Shown here: positions 52,018 through 64,000 of the stretch, piece after piece
Layout: each line of letters starts with the position of its first letter
Numbering within the stretch: the first letter of the stretch is position 1
Origin: Cryomorphaceae bacterium
Lineage (GTDB): Bacteria; Bacteroidota; Bacteroidia; Flavobacteriales; Flavobacteriaceae
NCBI GenBank assembly: GCA_003331265.1
Contig: QOPV01000004.1
Span: 1 to 64,000 of the forward strand
Direction of reading: 5' to 3'
Length of the DNA stretch: 64,000 nucleotides
Program-made: the position numbers and the translations under genes
The notes under the pieces: model-generated
Seen by the model: the letters and a program-made list of their open reading frames with translations, nothing else
Told to the model about the DNA's origin: nothing
The model's database searches: none

Positions 52018-52083
52018 CAAAATTTCAAATATTTTAATATAGTTTATGAAAAAACAACACTATTTTTAAACAATATTTAAAAT

Positions 52084-53670
52084 ATGGGTTTTAAAGAAGA
52101 AATTTATAAAAGAAGAACATTCGGAATTATATCACATCCAGATGCAGGAAAGACAACTCTAACAGAAAAACTTCTGCTGTTTGGCGGGGCTATTCAGGAG
52201 GCTGGAGCGGTAAAATCTCACAAAATAAAGAAAGGAGCTGCAAGTGACTTTATGGAAATTGAAAGACAAAGAGGTATTTCTGTTTCAACGTCAGTTTTAG
52301 CATTCAACTACAAAGAAAAAAAAATAAATATATTAGACACACCTGGGCACAAAGATTTTGCTGAAGACACTTTCAGGACATTAACCGCTGTAGACAGTGT
52401 TATAGTGGTTATAGATGTAGCAAAAGGGGTGGAAGAACAAACTGAAAAACTTGTTGAAGTTTGCAGAATGAGAGAAATTCCAATTATAGTTTTTATTAAT
52501 AAACTAGATAGGGAAGGTAAAGACGCATTTGATTTATTGGATGAATTAGAAAAAAAATTAAAATTTAAAGTTTGCCCACTTAGTTTTCCAATAGGAATGG
52601 GTTATGACTTTCAAGGTATATATAATATATGGGAAAATAATTTAATGCTTTTTAAAGAAGAGAATAAACAAAAAATATCTAAAACAACTAATATATCAGA
52701 TTTAGATGATTCTAGGTTAACAGAATTTATTGGAGAAATTGCCTCTGAAAAACTAAAAGAAGAAGTGAATATAGTTCGCGAGGTTTATCCAAATTATAAC
52801 CAATCTGAATATTTAAATTGTAAACAACAACCAGTTTTTTTTGGATCAGCTTTAAATAATTTTGGAGTAAAAGAATTACTTGATTGTTTTATATCTATAG
52901 CTCCATCTCCATTACCTAAAGAGAGTAACGAAAGACTAATAAAACCAGAGGAGACAAGTTTTTCTGGATTTATATTTAAAATACATGCTAATATGGATCC
53001 AAAACATCGTGATAGATTAGCTTTTATTAAAATTGTATCAGGGATTTTCAAAAGAAACAAACCTTACAATCATGTGAGGATTAATAAAAATTTTAAATTT
53101 AGTAGTCCAAATGCTTTTTTTGCAGAAAAAAAAGCAATCATTGATCAATCATACCCGGGTGATATAGTAGGAGTTCATGATTCTGGCAACTTTAAAATAG
53201 GAGATTCTTTTTCAGAGGGAGAAAAAATTAATTTTAAAGGTATTCCGAATTTTTCACCTGAACATTTCCGATTTATAAATAATAAAGACCCAATGAAGTC
53301 TAAACAATTAGCTAAAGGAATTGATCAATTAATGGATGAAGGGGTTGCTCAGTTATTTATATTAGAAATGAATGGAAGAAAGGTGATTGGAACTGTTGGA
53401 GCACTTCAATTCGAAGTAATTCAATACAGATTAGAACATGAATATGGTGCTAAATGTTCATATGAAAATATTAATATTTTTAAAGCATGTTGGATTGAAA
53501 ATCAACAAAAATCCAATATTGAATATAATGAATTTAAAAAGTTGAAAAATAAATTTTTAGCGAAAGATAAAGATCAAAACATTGTGTATTTAGCTGACTC
53601 GTCTTTTTCGTTGGAAATGACTAAGCAAAAATTTCCGTCACTTGAATTTCATTATAAATCTGAATTTTAG
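52084..53670 (+). CDS. prfC: Peptide chain release factor 3
   Basis: GIISHPDAGKTTLTEKLLLFGGAIQEAGAVK, ERQRGISVSTSVL, LDTPGHKDFAEDT. Confidence 0.96.
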   Translation: MGFKEEIYKRRTFGIISHPDAGKTTLTEKLLLFGGAIQEAGAVKSHKIKKGAASDFMEIERQRGISVSTSVLAFNYKEKKINILDTPGHKDFAEDTFRTLTAVDSVIVVIDVAKGVEEQTEKLVEVCRMREIPIIVFINKLDREGKDAFDLLDELEKKLKFKVCPLSFPIGMGYDFQGIYNIWENNLMLFKEENKQKISKTTNISDLDDSRLTEFIGEIASEKLKEEVNIVREVYPNYNQSEYLNCKQQPVFFGSALNNFGVKELLDCFISIAPSPLPKESNERLIKPEETSFSGFIFKIHANMDPKHRDRLAFIKIVSGIFKRNKPYNHVRINKNFKFSSPNAFFAEKKAIIDQSYPGDIVGVHDSGNFKIGDSFSEGEKINFKGIPNFSPEHFRFINNKDPMKSKQLAKGIDQLMDEGVAQLFILEMNGRKVIGTVGALQFEVIQYRLEHEYGAKCSYENINIFKACWIENQQKSNIEYNEFKKLKNKFLAKDKDQNIVYLADSSFSLEMTKQKFPSLEFHYKSEF

Positions 53671-53985
53671 TTATGCCTCGCCAGTAGGACCAAAATTTAG
53701 ATTAATTGATTGTTGCTTGTCATAATCTTTAATAACTCCATTAGATTTTTCAAATCTAGAAATATTTTCGCTTAAAGCTTTAGAAAATCTTTTAGCATGT
53801 TGAGGAGTTAAGATAATTCTTGATTTTACTTTAGCCTTTGGAACTCCAGGCATAATGTTTATAAAATCAACAACAAATTCAGATATAGAATGATTTATTA
53901 AAGCTAAATTAGAATAAGTTCCTTGAGCTAAATTTTCATCTAGCTCAAGGTTTATATTTGCTTTTTTATTAGAACCACTACTCAT
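53671..53985 (-). CDS. DUF3467-family protein
   Basis: GTYSNLALINHSISEFVVDFINIMPGVPKAKVKSRIILTPQHAKRF. Confidence 0.85.
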   Translation of the reverse strand: MSSGSNKKANINLELDENLAQGTYSNLALINHSISEFVVDFINIMPGVPKAKVKSRIILTPQHAKRFSKALSENISRFEKSNGVIKDYDKQQSINLNFGPTGEA

Positions 53986-56900
53986 TATAAATTAATCTTT
54001 TTAGCAGCCAATAATTCTTCATATTCATCAGTATATCCAACAATTATGTCATTGAAATTTCTATTTCCAGTACCAGCAGGGATTTTATGGCCAACTATAA
54101 CATTTTCTTTTAAGCCTTCTAATCCATCTACTTTACCATTAACAGCAGCTTCATTTAAAACCTTGGTTGTCTCTTGAAATGATGCTGCAGAAATAAATGA
54201 TTTGGTTTGTAAAGAAGCTCTAGTTATACCTTGTAAAATTGGAGTTGCGGTAGCATTTACAGCATCTCTAGATACAACTAAATCCTTATCTTCACGTTTC
54301 ATAATTGAATTTTCATCTCTTAATTCTCTGGCACTAACTATTTGGCCTTCTTTAAAATTTTCAGATGCTCCAACTGACTCCACAATTTTTTTACTAAATA
54401 AATTATCGTTTTCTTTAATAAAATCATTTTTGTGAATCAATTGACCTTCAAGGAATGTAGTATCTCCAGAATCTTGAATTTTAACTTTCTGCATCATCTG
54501 TCTAATTAAAACTTCGAAATGTTTGTCATTAATTTTTACACCTTGTAGTCTATAAACTTCCTGAACTTCATTAACTAAATATTGTTGAACAGCTGAGGGA
54601 CCCTTAATATTTAAAATATCATTAGGTGTTATTGAACCATCAGATAATGGCATTCCTGCTTTAACAAAATCATTTTCCTGAACCAAAATTTGATTAGATA
54701 GTTTAACTAGATATTTTTTAATTTCTCCTGTCTTAGATTCTACAATTATTTCTCTATTTCCTCTCTTAATTTTTCCAAAACTAACTACACCGTCAATTTC
54801 ACTAACAACTGCTGGGTTTGAGGGGTTTCTAGCCTCAAAAAGTTCAGTAACCCTAGGAAGACCTCCTGTAATATCACCAGATTTTGCAGATTTTCTTGGA
54901 ATTTTAACTAATATCTTTCCTTCTTTTACTTTTTCTCCATCATTAACCATTAAATGAGATCCAACAGGCAGATTATAAGTTCTTAAATTTTTACCTTTTT
55001 TATCATTGATTAACAAAGTAGGAACAATTTTTTTATTTCTAGATTCAGAAATAACTTTTTCCTTAAATCCAGTTTGTTCATCAATTTCCACTTGATAAGT
55101 AACACCTTGTTCAATATTTTCATATTCAATAACACCACCAAATTCAGAAATAATAACACCGTTATATGGATCCCACTGACAAACAACATCACCTTTACTT
55201 AATTTTTGTCCATCTTCAATAAGGATACTAGATCCGTAAGGAATGATGTTTGTACTTAAAACAACTCCAGTTTTTTTATCGAGTAGTTTTAATTCACATG
55301 TCCTTGAAATAACGACATTGATGATGTTTCCTTCTGAATCTTTACTCTTAACAGTGTTTAGATCGTCTATTTCAGCTATACCATCAAATTTAACTAATAA
55401 CTTGTTTTCTTCGGAAATATTTCCTGCAATTCCACCCACATGGAATGTTCTTAAAGTTAATTGAGTTCCTGGCTCACCAATAGATTGAGCTGCCACTACT
55501 CCAACTGCTTCACCGTTTTGAACCATCTTACCTGTAGCGAGATTTCTACCATAACATTTAGCACATATACCTCTTGGTGCTTCACAAGTTAGCGGAGATC
55601 TAACTTCAACTTTTTCAATATTAGTTCTTTCTATTTTTTTAACTATTTCTTCAGAAATTTCAACTCCAGAATGGATAATAATTTCATTAGAAACTGGATG
55701 ATAAATATCATGTAAAGAAACTCTACCTAAAATTCTTTCACCAAGAGATTCTACTACTTCATCATTCTTTTTTAAAGCTTCTACAGAAATTCCTCTAAGA
55801 GTGTTACAATCATCAATTTTCACTATAACATCTTGAGCAACATCAACTAATCTTCTAGTTAAATACCCTGCATCGGCAGTTTTTAAAGCTGTATCCGCTA
55901 AACCTTTTCTTGCTCCGTGAGTAGAAATGAAATATTCCAAAATTGATAACCCTTCTTTAAAATTCGAAAGAATAGGGTTTTCAATAATTTCTCCTCCGCT
56001 AGAACTGGCTTTTTTTGGTTTAGCCATAAGACCTCTCATCCCAGTAAGCTGACGTATTTGTTCTTTAGATCCTCTAGCTCCTGAATCAAGCATCATAAAT
56101 ACAGAATTAAACCCTTGTTTATCATCACTAATTCTTTTCATTGCTAACTCCGTTAGAGTAGCATTAGCTGAAGTCCACACATCAATGACTTGATTATATC
56201 TCTCATTATTTGTTATTAGACCCATATTATAATTAGCTATAATTGAATCCACTTCAACATTTGCGTCTGAAATCATTTCGTGTTTCTCTGGTGGAATAAT
56301 AATATCTCCTAAACTAAACGAGAGACCTCCTTTGAACGCAAAAGAGAATCCCATATCTTTAATTTTATCTAAAAAGTCTGCAGTTTGTGGAACACTTGTA
56401 ACTTTAAGAATATTTCCAATAATATCTCTAAGAGATTTTTTAGTTAAAACTTCATTAATAAAACCTGCCTGCTCTGGGACAACTTGATTAAACAAGACCC
56501 TTCCAACTGTCGTTTCAATAATTTTAAAAACAAGTTCTCCTGATTCATCAAAATCTTTTGCTCTTATCTTGATCATTGCATTCAACTCGACTATTTCTTC
56601 ATTGTAAGCAATGTTAACTTCTTCTGAAGAATAAAAAGTTAATCCTTCACCTTTAACTTTATATTCATCTGTAGATTTCAATAATTTAGTCATATAATAT
56701 AATCCTAAAACCATATCTTGAGAAGGAACCGTTATAGGGGACCCATTAGCTGGATTTAAAATATTATGAGAGGCTAACATCAATAATTGAGCCTCAAGAA
56801 TAGCTTCAGGACCCAACGGAAGATGAACTGCCATCTGATCTCCATCAAAATCAGCATTAAAAGCAGTACATACTAAAGGATGCACCTGTATAGCCTTTCC

Positions 56901-58280
56901 TTCAATCAAACTAGGTTGGAAAGCTTGGATACCGAGCCTGTGGAGAGTTGGTGCTCTATTTAATAAAACTGGATGACCTTTTAAAACGTTTTCAAGAATA
57001 TCCCAAACTAAAGGTTCTCGTCTATCAATAATTTTTTTTGCTGATTTTACTGTTTTAACTATTCCTCTTTCAATTAATTTTCTAATTATAAAAGGTTTGT
57101 AAAGTTCTGCTGCCATATTTTTTGGCAAACCGCATTCGTATAATTTTAGTTCAGGACCTCCTACAATAACTGATCTAGCTGAATAATCAACTCTTTTACC
57201 GAGAAGGTTCTGACGAAACCTACCTTGTTTTCCCTTGAGGGAGTCTGACAAAGACTTTAATGGACGATTAGCATCTGTTTTAACTGCTGAAGATTTTCTA
57301 GTATTATCGAAAAGAGAATCTACAGATTCTTGTAACATTCTTTTTTCATTTCTTAAAATTACTTCAGGAGCTTTAATTTCAACCAATCTTTTCAATCTGT
57401 TATTTCTGATTATAACTCTTCTATATAAATCATTTAAATCAGAGGTAGCAAATCTTCCACCGTCTAGTGGAACTAATGGACGAAGTTCTGGTGGAATAAC
57501 AGGAATGGCTTTTAAAACCATCCACTCAGGCTTATTTTCTTTATTAATGTTAGCTTCTTTAAAAGATTCTACAACTTGAAGTCTTTTTAAAGCCTCCATT
57601 TTTCTTTGTTTAGAAGACTCCGTATTAGCCTTATGTCTTAATTCATAAGAAAGCTCATTTAAATCAATTCTGGAAAGAAGTTCTATTAAACATTCCGCAC
57701 CCATTTTAGCAATAAACTTATTTGGATCTTCGTCATCTAAAAATTGATTTTCTTGGGGGAGATTATCTACTATATTTATATATTCTTCTTCGGACAGAAA
57801 GTCCATTTTGTTTACAGGTTCTCCCTCAAGGTTGACAGCTAAACCCGCTTGAATAACTACATATCTTTCATAATATATAATCATATCAAGTTTTTTTGAA
57901 GGCAAGCCTAATAAATAACCAATTTTGTTTGGTAAAGATCTAAAATACCAAATATGAGCTACTGGCACCACTAAGTTAATGTGGCCGACTCTATCTCGTC
58001 TAACCTTTTTTTCTGTAACTTCAACACCACACCTATCACAAATAATCCCTTTATATCTAATTCTTTTGTACTTACCACAAGCACATTCATAATCTTTAAC
58101 AGGTCCAAATATTCTTTCACAAAACAAACCGTCTCTTTCAGGTTTATGTGTTCTATAATTAATAGTTTCTGGCTTTAAGATTTCTCCCCTTGAAGAAGCT
58201 AAAATAGTTTCAGGAGAGGAAAGTCCTATAGATATTTTTGAAAATTTCTGGGATTTATTAATTTCAATTTTTCTTGACAT
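53985..58280 (-). CDS. rpoC: DNA-directed RNA polymerase subunit beta'
   Basis: [54 protein letters not shown]. Confidence 0.99.
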   Translation of the reverse strand: MSRKIEINKSQKFSKISIGLSSPETILASSRGEILKPETINYRTHKPERDGLFCERIFGPVKDYECACGKYKRIRYKGIICDRCGVEVTEKKVRRDRVGHINLVVPVAHIWYFRSLPNKIGYLLGLPSKKLDMIIYYERYVVIQAGLAVNLEGEPVNKMDFLSEEEYINIVDNLPQENQFLDDEDPNKFIAKMGAECLIELLSRIDLNELSYELRHKANTESSKQRKMEALKRLQVVESFKEANINKENKPEWMVLKAIPVIPPELRPLVPLDGGRFATSDLNDLYRRVIIRNNRLKRLVEIKAPEVILRNEKRMLQESVDSLFDNTRKSSAVKTDANRPLKSLSDSLKGKQGRFRQNLLGKRVDYSARSVIVGGPELKLYECGLPKNMAAELYKPFIIRKLIERGIVKTVKSAKKIIDRREPLVWDILENVLKGHPVLLNRAPTLHRLGIQAFQPSLIEGKAIQVHPLVCTAFNADFDGDQMAVHLPLGPEAILEAQLLMLASHNILNPANGSPITVPSQDMVLGLYYMTKLLKSTDEYKVKGEGLTFYSSEEVNIAYNEEIVELNAMIKIRAKDFDESGELVFKIIETTVGRVLFNQVVPEQAGFINEVLTKKSLRDIIGNILKVTSVPQTADFLDKIKDMGFSFAFKGGLSFSLGDIIIPPEKHEMISDANVEVDSIIANYNMGLITNNERYNQVIDVWTSANATLTELAMKRISDDKQGFNSVFMMLDSGARGSKEQIRQLTGMRGLMAKPKKASSSGGEIIENPILSNFKEGLSILEYFISTHGARKGLADTALKTADAGYLTRRLVDVAQDVIVKIDDCNTLRGISVEALKKNDEVVESLGERILGRVSLHDIYHPVSNEIIIHSGVEISEEIVKKIERTNIEKVEVRSPLTCEAPRGICAKCYGRNLATGKMVQNGEAVGVVAAQSIGEPGTQLTLRTFHVGGIAGNISEENKLLVKFDGIAEIDDLNTVKSKDSEGNIINVVISRTCELKLLDKKTGVVLSTNIIPYGSSILIEDGQKLSKGDVVCQWDPYNGVIISEFGGVIEYENIEQGVTYQVEIDEQTGFKEKVISESRNKKIVPTLLINDKKGKNLRTYNLPVGSHLMVNDGEKVKEGKILVKIPRKSAKSGDITGGLPRVTELFEARNPSNPAVVSEIDGVVSFGKIKRGNREIIVESKTGEIKKYLVKLSNQILVQENDFVKAGMPLSDGSITPNDILNIKGPSAVQQYLVNEVQEVYRLQGVKINDKHFEVLIRQMMQKVKIQDSGDTTFLEGQLIHKNDFIKENDNLFSKKIVESVGASENFKEGQIVSARELRDENSIMKREDKDLVVSRDAVNATATPILQGITRASLQTKSFISAASFQETTKVLNEAAVNGKVDGLEGLKENVIVGHKIPAGTGNRNFNDIIVGYTDEYEELLAAKKINL

Positions 58281-58296
58281 AATATATCGTGTTTTT

Positions 58297-61200
58297 TTAT
58301 TCTTCTAGTCTAATATCTAGACCAAGACCTTTAAGTTCGTGCATTAATACGTTGAATGACTCTGGTAAACCAGGGTTAGGCATTGTTTCACCTTTAACTA
58401 TGGCTTCATAAGCCTTAGCTCTTCCCTGAACATCATCAGATTTTATAGTCAAAATTTCTTGAAGAGTGCTTGATGCACCATAAGCTTCAAGTGCCCAAAC
58501 TTCCATTTCACCAAATCTTTGTCCACCAAATTGAGCTTTACCACCCAATGGTTGCTGAGTAATTAATGAATACGGTCCAATTGATCTTGAATGCATTTTA
58601 TCGTCAACCATGTGACCTAATTTTAACATGTATATAACACCAACTGTAGCCGGCTGGTCAAACCTTTTTCCAGTTCCGCCATCATATAAATAAGTATGTC
58701 CAAATTTAGGAACGCCTGCTTCATCTGTTAGTTCATTAATTTGCTCTAATGTAGCTCCATCAAAAATTGGAGTAGAAAACTTTCTCCCTAATTTGAGTCC
58801 AGCCCAACCAAGAACAGTCTCATAAATTTGTCCTATATTCATTCGAGATGGCACACCAAGGGGATTCAAAACTATATCTACTGGAGATCCATCTTCTAAG
58901 AAAGGCATATCTTCTTGCCTTACAATTCTGGCAACAATACCTTTATTACCATGTCTTCCCGCCATTTTATCTCCAACCTTAAGCTTTCTCTTTTTAGCGA
59001 TATAAATTTTAGCTAATTTTAAAATTCCTGGTGGAAGTTCATCACCAACTGAAATTGTAAACTTTTCTCGTCTATGCATTCCCTGAAGATCATTTTCCTT
59101 AATTTTATAATTATGTAATAAAGAAACTACCAGACTGTTAGTGTTTTTATCTACAGCCCAAGTGCCAGAAACTATATGAGTATATTCTTCAACTTGGTTA
59201 AGCATCTTTAGAGAGTATTTTTTTCCTTTAGGAAGAATTTCTTCACCTAAATCATTAAAAATTCCTTGACATGTCTTTCCGCTTAATATAACATATAGTT
59301 TTTCAACTAATTTATTTTTAAGATCTTTAAATTTTTCTTCATATTGTAATTCAAGTTGATTTAATACTTCCTTATCTTCAGATCTCTTTCTTTTATCTTT
59401 AATAGGTCTAGTAAACAACTTTTTATCAATTACTACTCCATTTAGAGAAGGGGGTGCTTTTAAAGAAGCGTCTTTAACATCTCCTGCCTTATCTCCAAAA
59501 ATAGCTCTCAATAACTTTTCTTCAGGTGTAGGATCTGATTCACCTTTTGGAGTTATTTTACCTATTAATATATCACCCGGATGAACTTCTGCACCAACTC
59601 TAATCATTCCATTCTCATCAAGATTAGATGTAGCTTCTTCACTAACGTTTGGAATATCATTAGTTAATTCTTCCATACCAAGTTTAGTGTCCCTAACATC
59701 CAAAGAATACTCATCAATGTGAAGAGAAGTAAAAACATCATCTCTCACAACTTTTTCAGAAATTACAATGGCATCCTCAAAATTATATCCTTTCCAAGGC
59801 ATAAACGCAACTTTTAAATTTCTACCAAGAGCAAGTTCACCTTTTTGAGTAGCATAACCTTCACACAATACTTGACCTTTAACTACATCATCCCCTTTGG
59901 TGACGATAGGCTTTAAATTAATACAAGTACCTTGATTTGTTTTTCTGAATTTAACAAGATTATAGGTTTTTTCATCAATATCAAAACTTGTTAATTTCTG
60001 TTCATTTGTAAGTTTATATTTAATGGTAATTTTTTGTGAATCAACATAAATAACCTTACCATCGTAATCAGCATTTATTAAAACTCTTGAATCTGATGCA
60101 ACCTGTCTTTCAAGACCAGTTCCAACAATTGGAGATTCTGGTCTAAGCAATGGAACCGATTGCCTCATCATATTAGATCCCATTAAAGCTCTATTTGCAT
60201 CATCATGTTCAAGAAATGGAATTAAAGATGCAGAAATGGATGCAATTTGATTTGGAGCAACATCAGTATAATTGACGTCACTTGGATCAATTACTGGATA
60301 ATCTGCTTCTTGTCTAGCAATAACTTTTTCCGAGAGAATTTTTCCGTTTTTATCTTTGGGAATATTAGCTTGAGCAATTAACTTTCCTTCCTCCTCTTCT
60401 GCACTTAAGTATGCATGATTTTTAAGATCAACTACGCCATTTTCAACTTTTCTGTAAGGGGTCTCGATAAACCCAAGATTATTTACCTTAGCAAAAACCC
60501 CTAGTGAGGAAATTAAACCAATATTCGGACCCTCTGGTGTTTCAATTGGACATAACCTTCCATAATGAGTATAATGAACATCTCTAACTTCAAAACCAGC
60601 TCTTTCTCTGGATAAACCCCCAGGCCCTAAAGCGGAAAGTCTACGTTTGTGTGTCAGTTCAGCTAATGGATTTGTTTGATCCATAAATTGCGACAATTGA
60701 TTTGTACCAAAAAATGAATTAATTACAGATGACAATGTTTTTGCATTAATAAGATCAATTGGAGTAAAAACTTCATTATCTCTGACGTTCATTCTTTCCC
60801 TAATTGTTCTGGCCATTCTTGACAAACCAACTCCAAATTGAGAAGAAAGTTGTTCACCAACGGTTCTTACCCTTCTATTTGATAAGTGATCAATATCATC
60901 AATCTCTGCTTTTGAATTTATTAATTCAATAAGATATTTAATTATTGTAATTATATCTTGTTTAGTCAAGACTAACTTATCCATTTCAATATTGAGCCCT
61001 AACTTTTTATTCATTCTATACCTACCCACTTCACCTAAATTGTATCTCTGATCTGAGAAAAACAATTTATCTATAATTCCTCTTGCAGTTTCTTCATCAG
61101 GTGGCTCAGCATTTCTTAATTGTCTATAAATATGCTCAACAGCTTCTTTTTCAGAATTTGTGGGATCTTTTTGTAATGTATTGTGAATAATTGCATAATC

Positions 61201-62103
61201 AGAGAATTGGCCATCAACTTTATGCAAGAGAATTGTCTTAGTATTTGTTTCTAATATTTCTAAAATATTTTCTTTGTCGATAATAACATCCCTATCTAAA
61301 ATTATTTCGTTTCTTTCTATTGAAACAACTTCACCAGTATCCTCGTCAACAAAATCTTCAAACCAAGAATTTAACACTCTTGCTGCAAGCTTTCTTCCTA
61401 TATATTTTTTTAAACCAGATTTTGAAACCTTAACTTCTTCTGCCAAATCAAAAATTTCCAAAATATCTTTATCTCTCTCGTAGCCAATAGCTCTAAGTAA
61501 AGTTGTAACAGGTAATTTCTTTTTTCTATCAATGTATGCGTACATCACACTGTTAATATCTGTAGCAAACTCAATCCAAGAACCTTTAAAAGGAATAACT
61601 CTGGCAGAATATAATTTAGTTCCATTTGCGTGAAATGATTGACCAAAAAACACTCCAGGTGATCTATGTAATTGTGAAACTACAACACGTTCTGCTCCAT
61701 TAATTATGAATGTTCCACTCGGCGTCATGTAAGGAATTACACCCAAGTAAACATCTTGAACAATAGTTTCAAAATCTTCATGTTCCTCATCTGTACAAAA
61801 AAGTTTTAATCTTGCCTTAAGTGGAACGCTGTAGGTTAATCCTCTTTCAATACATTCCTGAATTGAATACCTAGGTGGATCCACAAAATAATCCAAAAAT
61901 TCTAAAACAAATTGATTTCTTGAGTCAGAAATAGGAAAATTTTCTAAAAAAGTATTAAAAAGACCCTCATCAGTTCTTTCGTCTGATTTGGTTTCTAATT
62001 GGAAAAAATCTCTAAATGACTTAACTTGAATATCAAGAAAATCAGGATAATTAGGGATATCAGTAGCTGAAGCAAAGTTTAATCTATTTGTAATATTATG
62101 CAT
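58297..62103 (-). CDS. rpoB: DNA-directed RNA polymerase subunit beta
   Basis: [61 protein letters not shown]; start at [10 protein letters not shown]. Confidence 0.99.
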   Translation of the reverse strand: MHNITNRLNFASATDIPNYPDFLDIQVKSFRDFFQLETKSDERTDEGLFNTFLENFPISDSRNQFVLEFLDYFVDPPRYSIQECIERGLTYSVPLKARLKLFCTDEEHEDFETIVQDVYLGVIPYMTPSGTFIINGAERVVVSQLHRSPGVFFGQSFHANGTKLYSARVIPFKGSWIEFATDINSVMYAYIDRKKKLPVTTLLRAIGYERDKDILEIFDLAEEVKVSKSGLKKYIGRKLAARVLNSWFEDFVDEDTGEVVSIERNEIILDRDVIIDKENILEILETNTKTILLHKVDGQFSDYAIIHNTLQKDPTNSEKEAVEHIYRQLRNAEPPDEETARGIIDKLFFSDQRYNLGEVGRYRMNKKLGLNIEMDKLVLTKQDIITIIKYLIELINSKAEIDDIDHLSNRRVRTVGEQLSSQFGVGLSRMARTIRERMNVRDNEVFTPIDLINAKTLSSVINSFFGTNQLSQFMDQTNPLAELTHKRRLSALGPGGLSRERAGFEVRDVHYTHYGRLCPIETPEGPNIGLISSLGVFAKVNNLGFIETPYRKVENGVVDLKNHAYLSAEEEEGKLIAQANIPKDKNGKILSEKVIARQEADYPVIDPSDVNYTDVAPNQIASISASLIPFLEHDDANRALMGSNMMRQSVPLLRPESPIVGTGLERQVASDSRVLINADYDGKVIYVDSQKITIKYKLTNEQKLTSFDIDEKTYNLVKFRKTNQGTCINLKPIVTKGDDVVKGQVLCEGYATQKGELALGRNLKVAFMPWKGYNFEDAIVISEKVVRDDVFTSLHIDEYSLDVRDTKLGMEELTNDIPNVSEEATSNLDENGMIRVGAEVHPGDILIGKITPKGESDPTPEEKLLRAIFGDKAGDVKDASLKAPPSLNGVVIDKKLFTRPIKDKRKRSEDKEVLNQLELQYEEKFKDLKNKLVEKLYVILSGKTCQGIFNDLGEEILPKGKKYSLKMLNQVEEYTHIVSGTWAVDKNTNSLVVSLLHNYKIKENDLQGMHRREKFTISVGDELPPGILKLAKIYIAKKRKLKVGDKMAGRHGNKGIVARIVRQEDMPFLEDGSPVDIVLNPLGVPSRMNIGQIYETVLGWAGLKLGRKFSTPIFDGATLEQINELTDEAGVPKFGHTYLYDGGTGKRFDQPATVGVIYMLKLGHMVDDKMHSRSIGPYSLITQQPLGGKAQFGGQRFGEMEVWALEAYGASSTLQEILTIKSDDVQGRAKAYEAIVKGETMPNPGLPESFNVLMHELKGLGLDIRLEE

Positions 62104-62130
62104 TAAAATCAATTTAAATTAAAAGAACGT

Positions 62131-62167
62131 AAAAAAATTAGGTACAGAGAAATCGCCCAGTTACCCA
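62131..62167 (-). terminator. Candidate attenuator/partial terminator between rplL and rpoB
   Basis: Minus strand TGGGTA-N17-TACCTA (one G-U pair) followed by A and seven T. Confidence 0.45.
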
Positions 62168-62200
62168 GAAAATTTTAAATAAAACTAAAACTTTGGAGAA

Positions 62201-62578
62201 TTATTTTAATTCAACCTCAGCTCCAGCTTCTTCAAGTGACTTTTTAAAGCCTTCAGCTTCATCTTTGGAAACTGCTTCTTTAATGTTACTTGGTGCATTA
62301 TCAACAAGCTCTTTAGCTTCTTTTAAGCCAAGGCCAGTTAATTCTTTTACAAGCTTAACAACAGCTAGTTTTGAACCACCTGCTGCATTTAAAACTACAT
62401 CAAATTCTGATTTTTCTTCTGTAGCTCCTGCATCACCACCCGCTGCAGGTCCAGCTGAAACTACTGCTGCTGCTGCTGGTTCAATACCATATTCACTTTT
62501 AAGAATTTCTGCTAACTCGTTAACTTCTTTAACTGTTAGATTTACTAATTGTTCTGCAAAATCTTTTAAATCTGCCAT
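62201..62578 (-). CDS. rplL: 50S ribosomal protein L7/L12
   Basis: [54 protein letters not shown]. Confidence 0.98.
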   Translation of the reverse strand: MADLKDFAEQLVNLTVKEVNELAEILKSEYGIEPAAAAVVSAGPAAGGDAGATEEKSEFDVVLNAAGGSKLAVVKLVKELTGLGLKEAKELVDNAPSNIKEAVSKDEAEGFKKSLEEAGAEVELK

Positions 62579-62589
62579 TTTATAAATAT

Positions 62590-62614
62590 TTATTATTATT
62601 ATTATTATTATTAA
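62590..62614. repeat. TTA/ATA trinucleotide microsatellite in rplJ-rplL spacer
   Basis: Minus strand after the rplJ stop: TTA followed by seven ATA triplets. Confidence 0.95.
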
Positions 62615-63136
62615 TTACTCTTTTCTTTCTCCAAGAGCTGTTAAAACTCCTGAAATTGTTGATCCACCTGATTGTAAAGCGGAAATAAGGTTCTTAGTTG
62701 GGGATTGTAAAAGCGATATAACTTCTCCAATTAATTCCTCTCTTGACTTAATATTAGCTAAAATACTAACCTGATCATCTCCAAGGTAAACAGCATCTTC
62801 AATAGCAGCTCCCTTTAAAATTGGTTTTTCAGATTTTTTTCTGAACTCCTTTATCAATTTTGCTGGGGAATTACCAACTTCTGAGTACATTAAAGCAGTA
62901 TTACCTACCAAAACCTGATTTAATTCTCCAAAGTCTTTTTCAGATGCATCCATAGCTTTTGCTAGTAATGTGTTTTTTACAACTGAAAGCTTAACGTTTG
63001 CTTTAAAACAAGCTCTTCTTAATTTACTAGTTTCAACAGCGTTTAGACCTGAAGCATCCGTCATGTAAATGTTGGTGTTTTCTGCCAATTCTGCAGTCAA
63101 CCTTTTTATTACTTTAGATTTTTCTTCTCTTGTCAT
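62615..63136 (-). CDS. rplJ: 50S ribosomal protein L10
   Basis: MTREEKSKVIKRLTAELAENTNIYMTDASGLNAVETSKLRRACFKANVKLSVVKNTLLAKA. Confidence 0.97.
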   Translation of the reverse strand: MTREEKSKVIKRLTAELAENTNIYMTDASGLNAVETSKLRRACFKANVKLSVVKNTLLAKAMDASEKDFGELNQVLVGNTALMYSEVGNSPAKLIKEFRKKSEKPILKGAAIEDAVYLGDDQVSILANIKSREELIGEVISLLQSPTKNLISALQSGGSTISGVLTALGERKE

Positions 63137-63151
63137 TTTTATTTTTTTTTA

Positions 63152-63838
63152 CTAAATATTAGTATCAATATTAATACCTGGACTCATAGTACTTGACATA
63201 GAAATACTTTTCAAATAAGTTCCTTTTGATGAATTAGGCTTAAGCTTTATTATATTTTGAATTAATTCAAGAGAATTGATATATATCTTATCTGCATCAA
63301 ATGAAACTTTTCCAATTGAAGCATGGATTATTCCAGTTTTATCGACTCTAAAATCAATTTTTCCAGCTTTAACATCAGAAACTGCTTTGGCAATATCCAT
63401 TGTAACCGTACCTGTTTTTGGATTAGGCATTAAACCTCTAGGTCCTAAAACTTTTCCCAAAGGTCCTAATTTACCCATAACACTTGGCATAGTAACAATT
63501 ACATCAACATTAGTCCATCCATCTTTGATCTTCTGTAAATATTCATCAAGACCAACATAATCTGCACCTGCCTCGGTAGCTTCCTTTTCTTTGTCTGGTG
63601 TTACAAGAGCTAATACCTTAACATCTTTTCCTGTTCCGTTTGGAAGAGTGACAACTCCCCTTACATTTTGATCAGCTTTTTTAGGATCAACTCCTAATCG
63701 AATTGCTAAATCAACAGATGCATCAAAATTAAAATTAGTAACATCCTTCACAATTGATGAGGCTTCTTTTAGAGTGTATGTCTTAGTATTATCAATTTTA
63801 CTTAAAGCAATTTTACGCTTTTTTGAAATTTTTGTCAT
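63152..63838 (-). CDS. rplA: 50S ribosomal protein L1
   Basis: [58 protein letters not shown]. Confidence 0.98.
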   Translation of the reverse strand: MTKISKKRKIALSKIDNTKTYTLKEASSIVKDVTNFNFDASVDLAIRLGVDPKKADQNVRGVVTLPNGTGKDVKVLALVTPDKEKEATEAGADYVGLDEYLQKIKDGWTNVDVIVTMPSVMGKLGPLGKVLGPRGLMPNPKTGTVTMDIAKAVSDVKAGKIDFRVDKTGIIHASIGKVSFDADKIYINSLELIQNIIKLKPNSSKGTYLKSISMSSTMSPGINIDTNI

Positions 63839-63855
63839 AATCTTAAATTAAAAAA

Positions 63856-64000
63856 TTAAAAAGGAGCTTGACCTTTAACTTTAATACCCATAGATCTTGC
63901 TGTTCCGGCAATCATTTTCATAGCTGATTCAACTGTAAATGCATTTAAATCAACCATTTTATCTTCGGAAATCAATTTAATTTGATCCCAAGAAACCGTA
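63856..64000 (-). CDS. rplK: 50S ribosomal protein L11, C-terminal part (cut by window edge)
   Basis: Minus strand ...[36 protein letters not shown]. Confidence 0.95.
   Translation of the reverse strand, partial: TVSWDQIKLISEDKMVDLNAFTVESAMKMIAGTARSMGIKVKGQAPF

Noticed and set aside
54202-57579. Plus-strand ORFs within rpoC
   Set aside because: Antisense shadows of rpoC coding sequence.
62193-62585. 130-aa plus-strand ORF (Ser/Ala-rich)
   Set aside because: Exactly antisense to rplL, whose protein is unmistakable; arises from codon bias.

Overview
This 64 kb window is AT-rich and reads as housekeeping chromosome of a Bacteroidota (Flavobacteriia-like) bacterium. The lineage call rests on the gene content and order: spoT-fur-purA, paired DUF368 genes, rpmB-rpmG-DUF4295-ftsY, bshC, DUF349, DUF3467 next to rpoC, and TAnnTTTG-type promoter boxes. 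It is densely packed with about 60 protein genes. They cover translation and transcription (rplK', rplA, rplJ, rplL, rpoB, rpoC, rpmB, rpmG, prfC, def), nucleotide and amino-acid metabolism (purA, guaA, pyrG, dapD, lysA, aroE, rocD), stress and chaperones (hsp20, htpG), repair (uvrB, recR, ruvX), envelope functions (yidC, ftsY, OstA-like, DUF368, LysM protein) and cofactors (bshC, ctaA). I found no rRNA, tRNA, CRISPR array, prophage, transposon or defence island. I also saw no clear multi-gene novel system. The strongest unexplained signal is non-coding. The upstream regions of the two heat-shock chaperone genes, hsp20 and htpG, share a spaced motif (AATGnCnnTTTGTCATT-N6-TCTTTGGTA) that overlaps promoter-like elements and contains a dyad. 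Other points are a candidate attenuator between rplL and rpoB, an in-frame ATA microsatellite spacer between rplJ and rplL, tandem DUF368 genes, an uncharacterised protein with kinase-like motifs, a 21-bp repeat in ftsY, several convergent genes that share or overlap stop codons, and a small ribosomal-operon gene (DUF4295) absent from the supplied ORF track.
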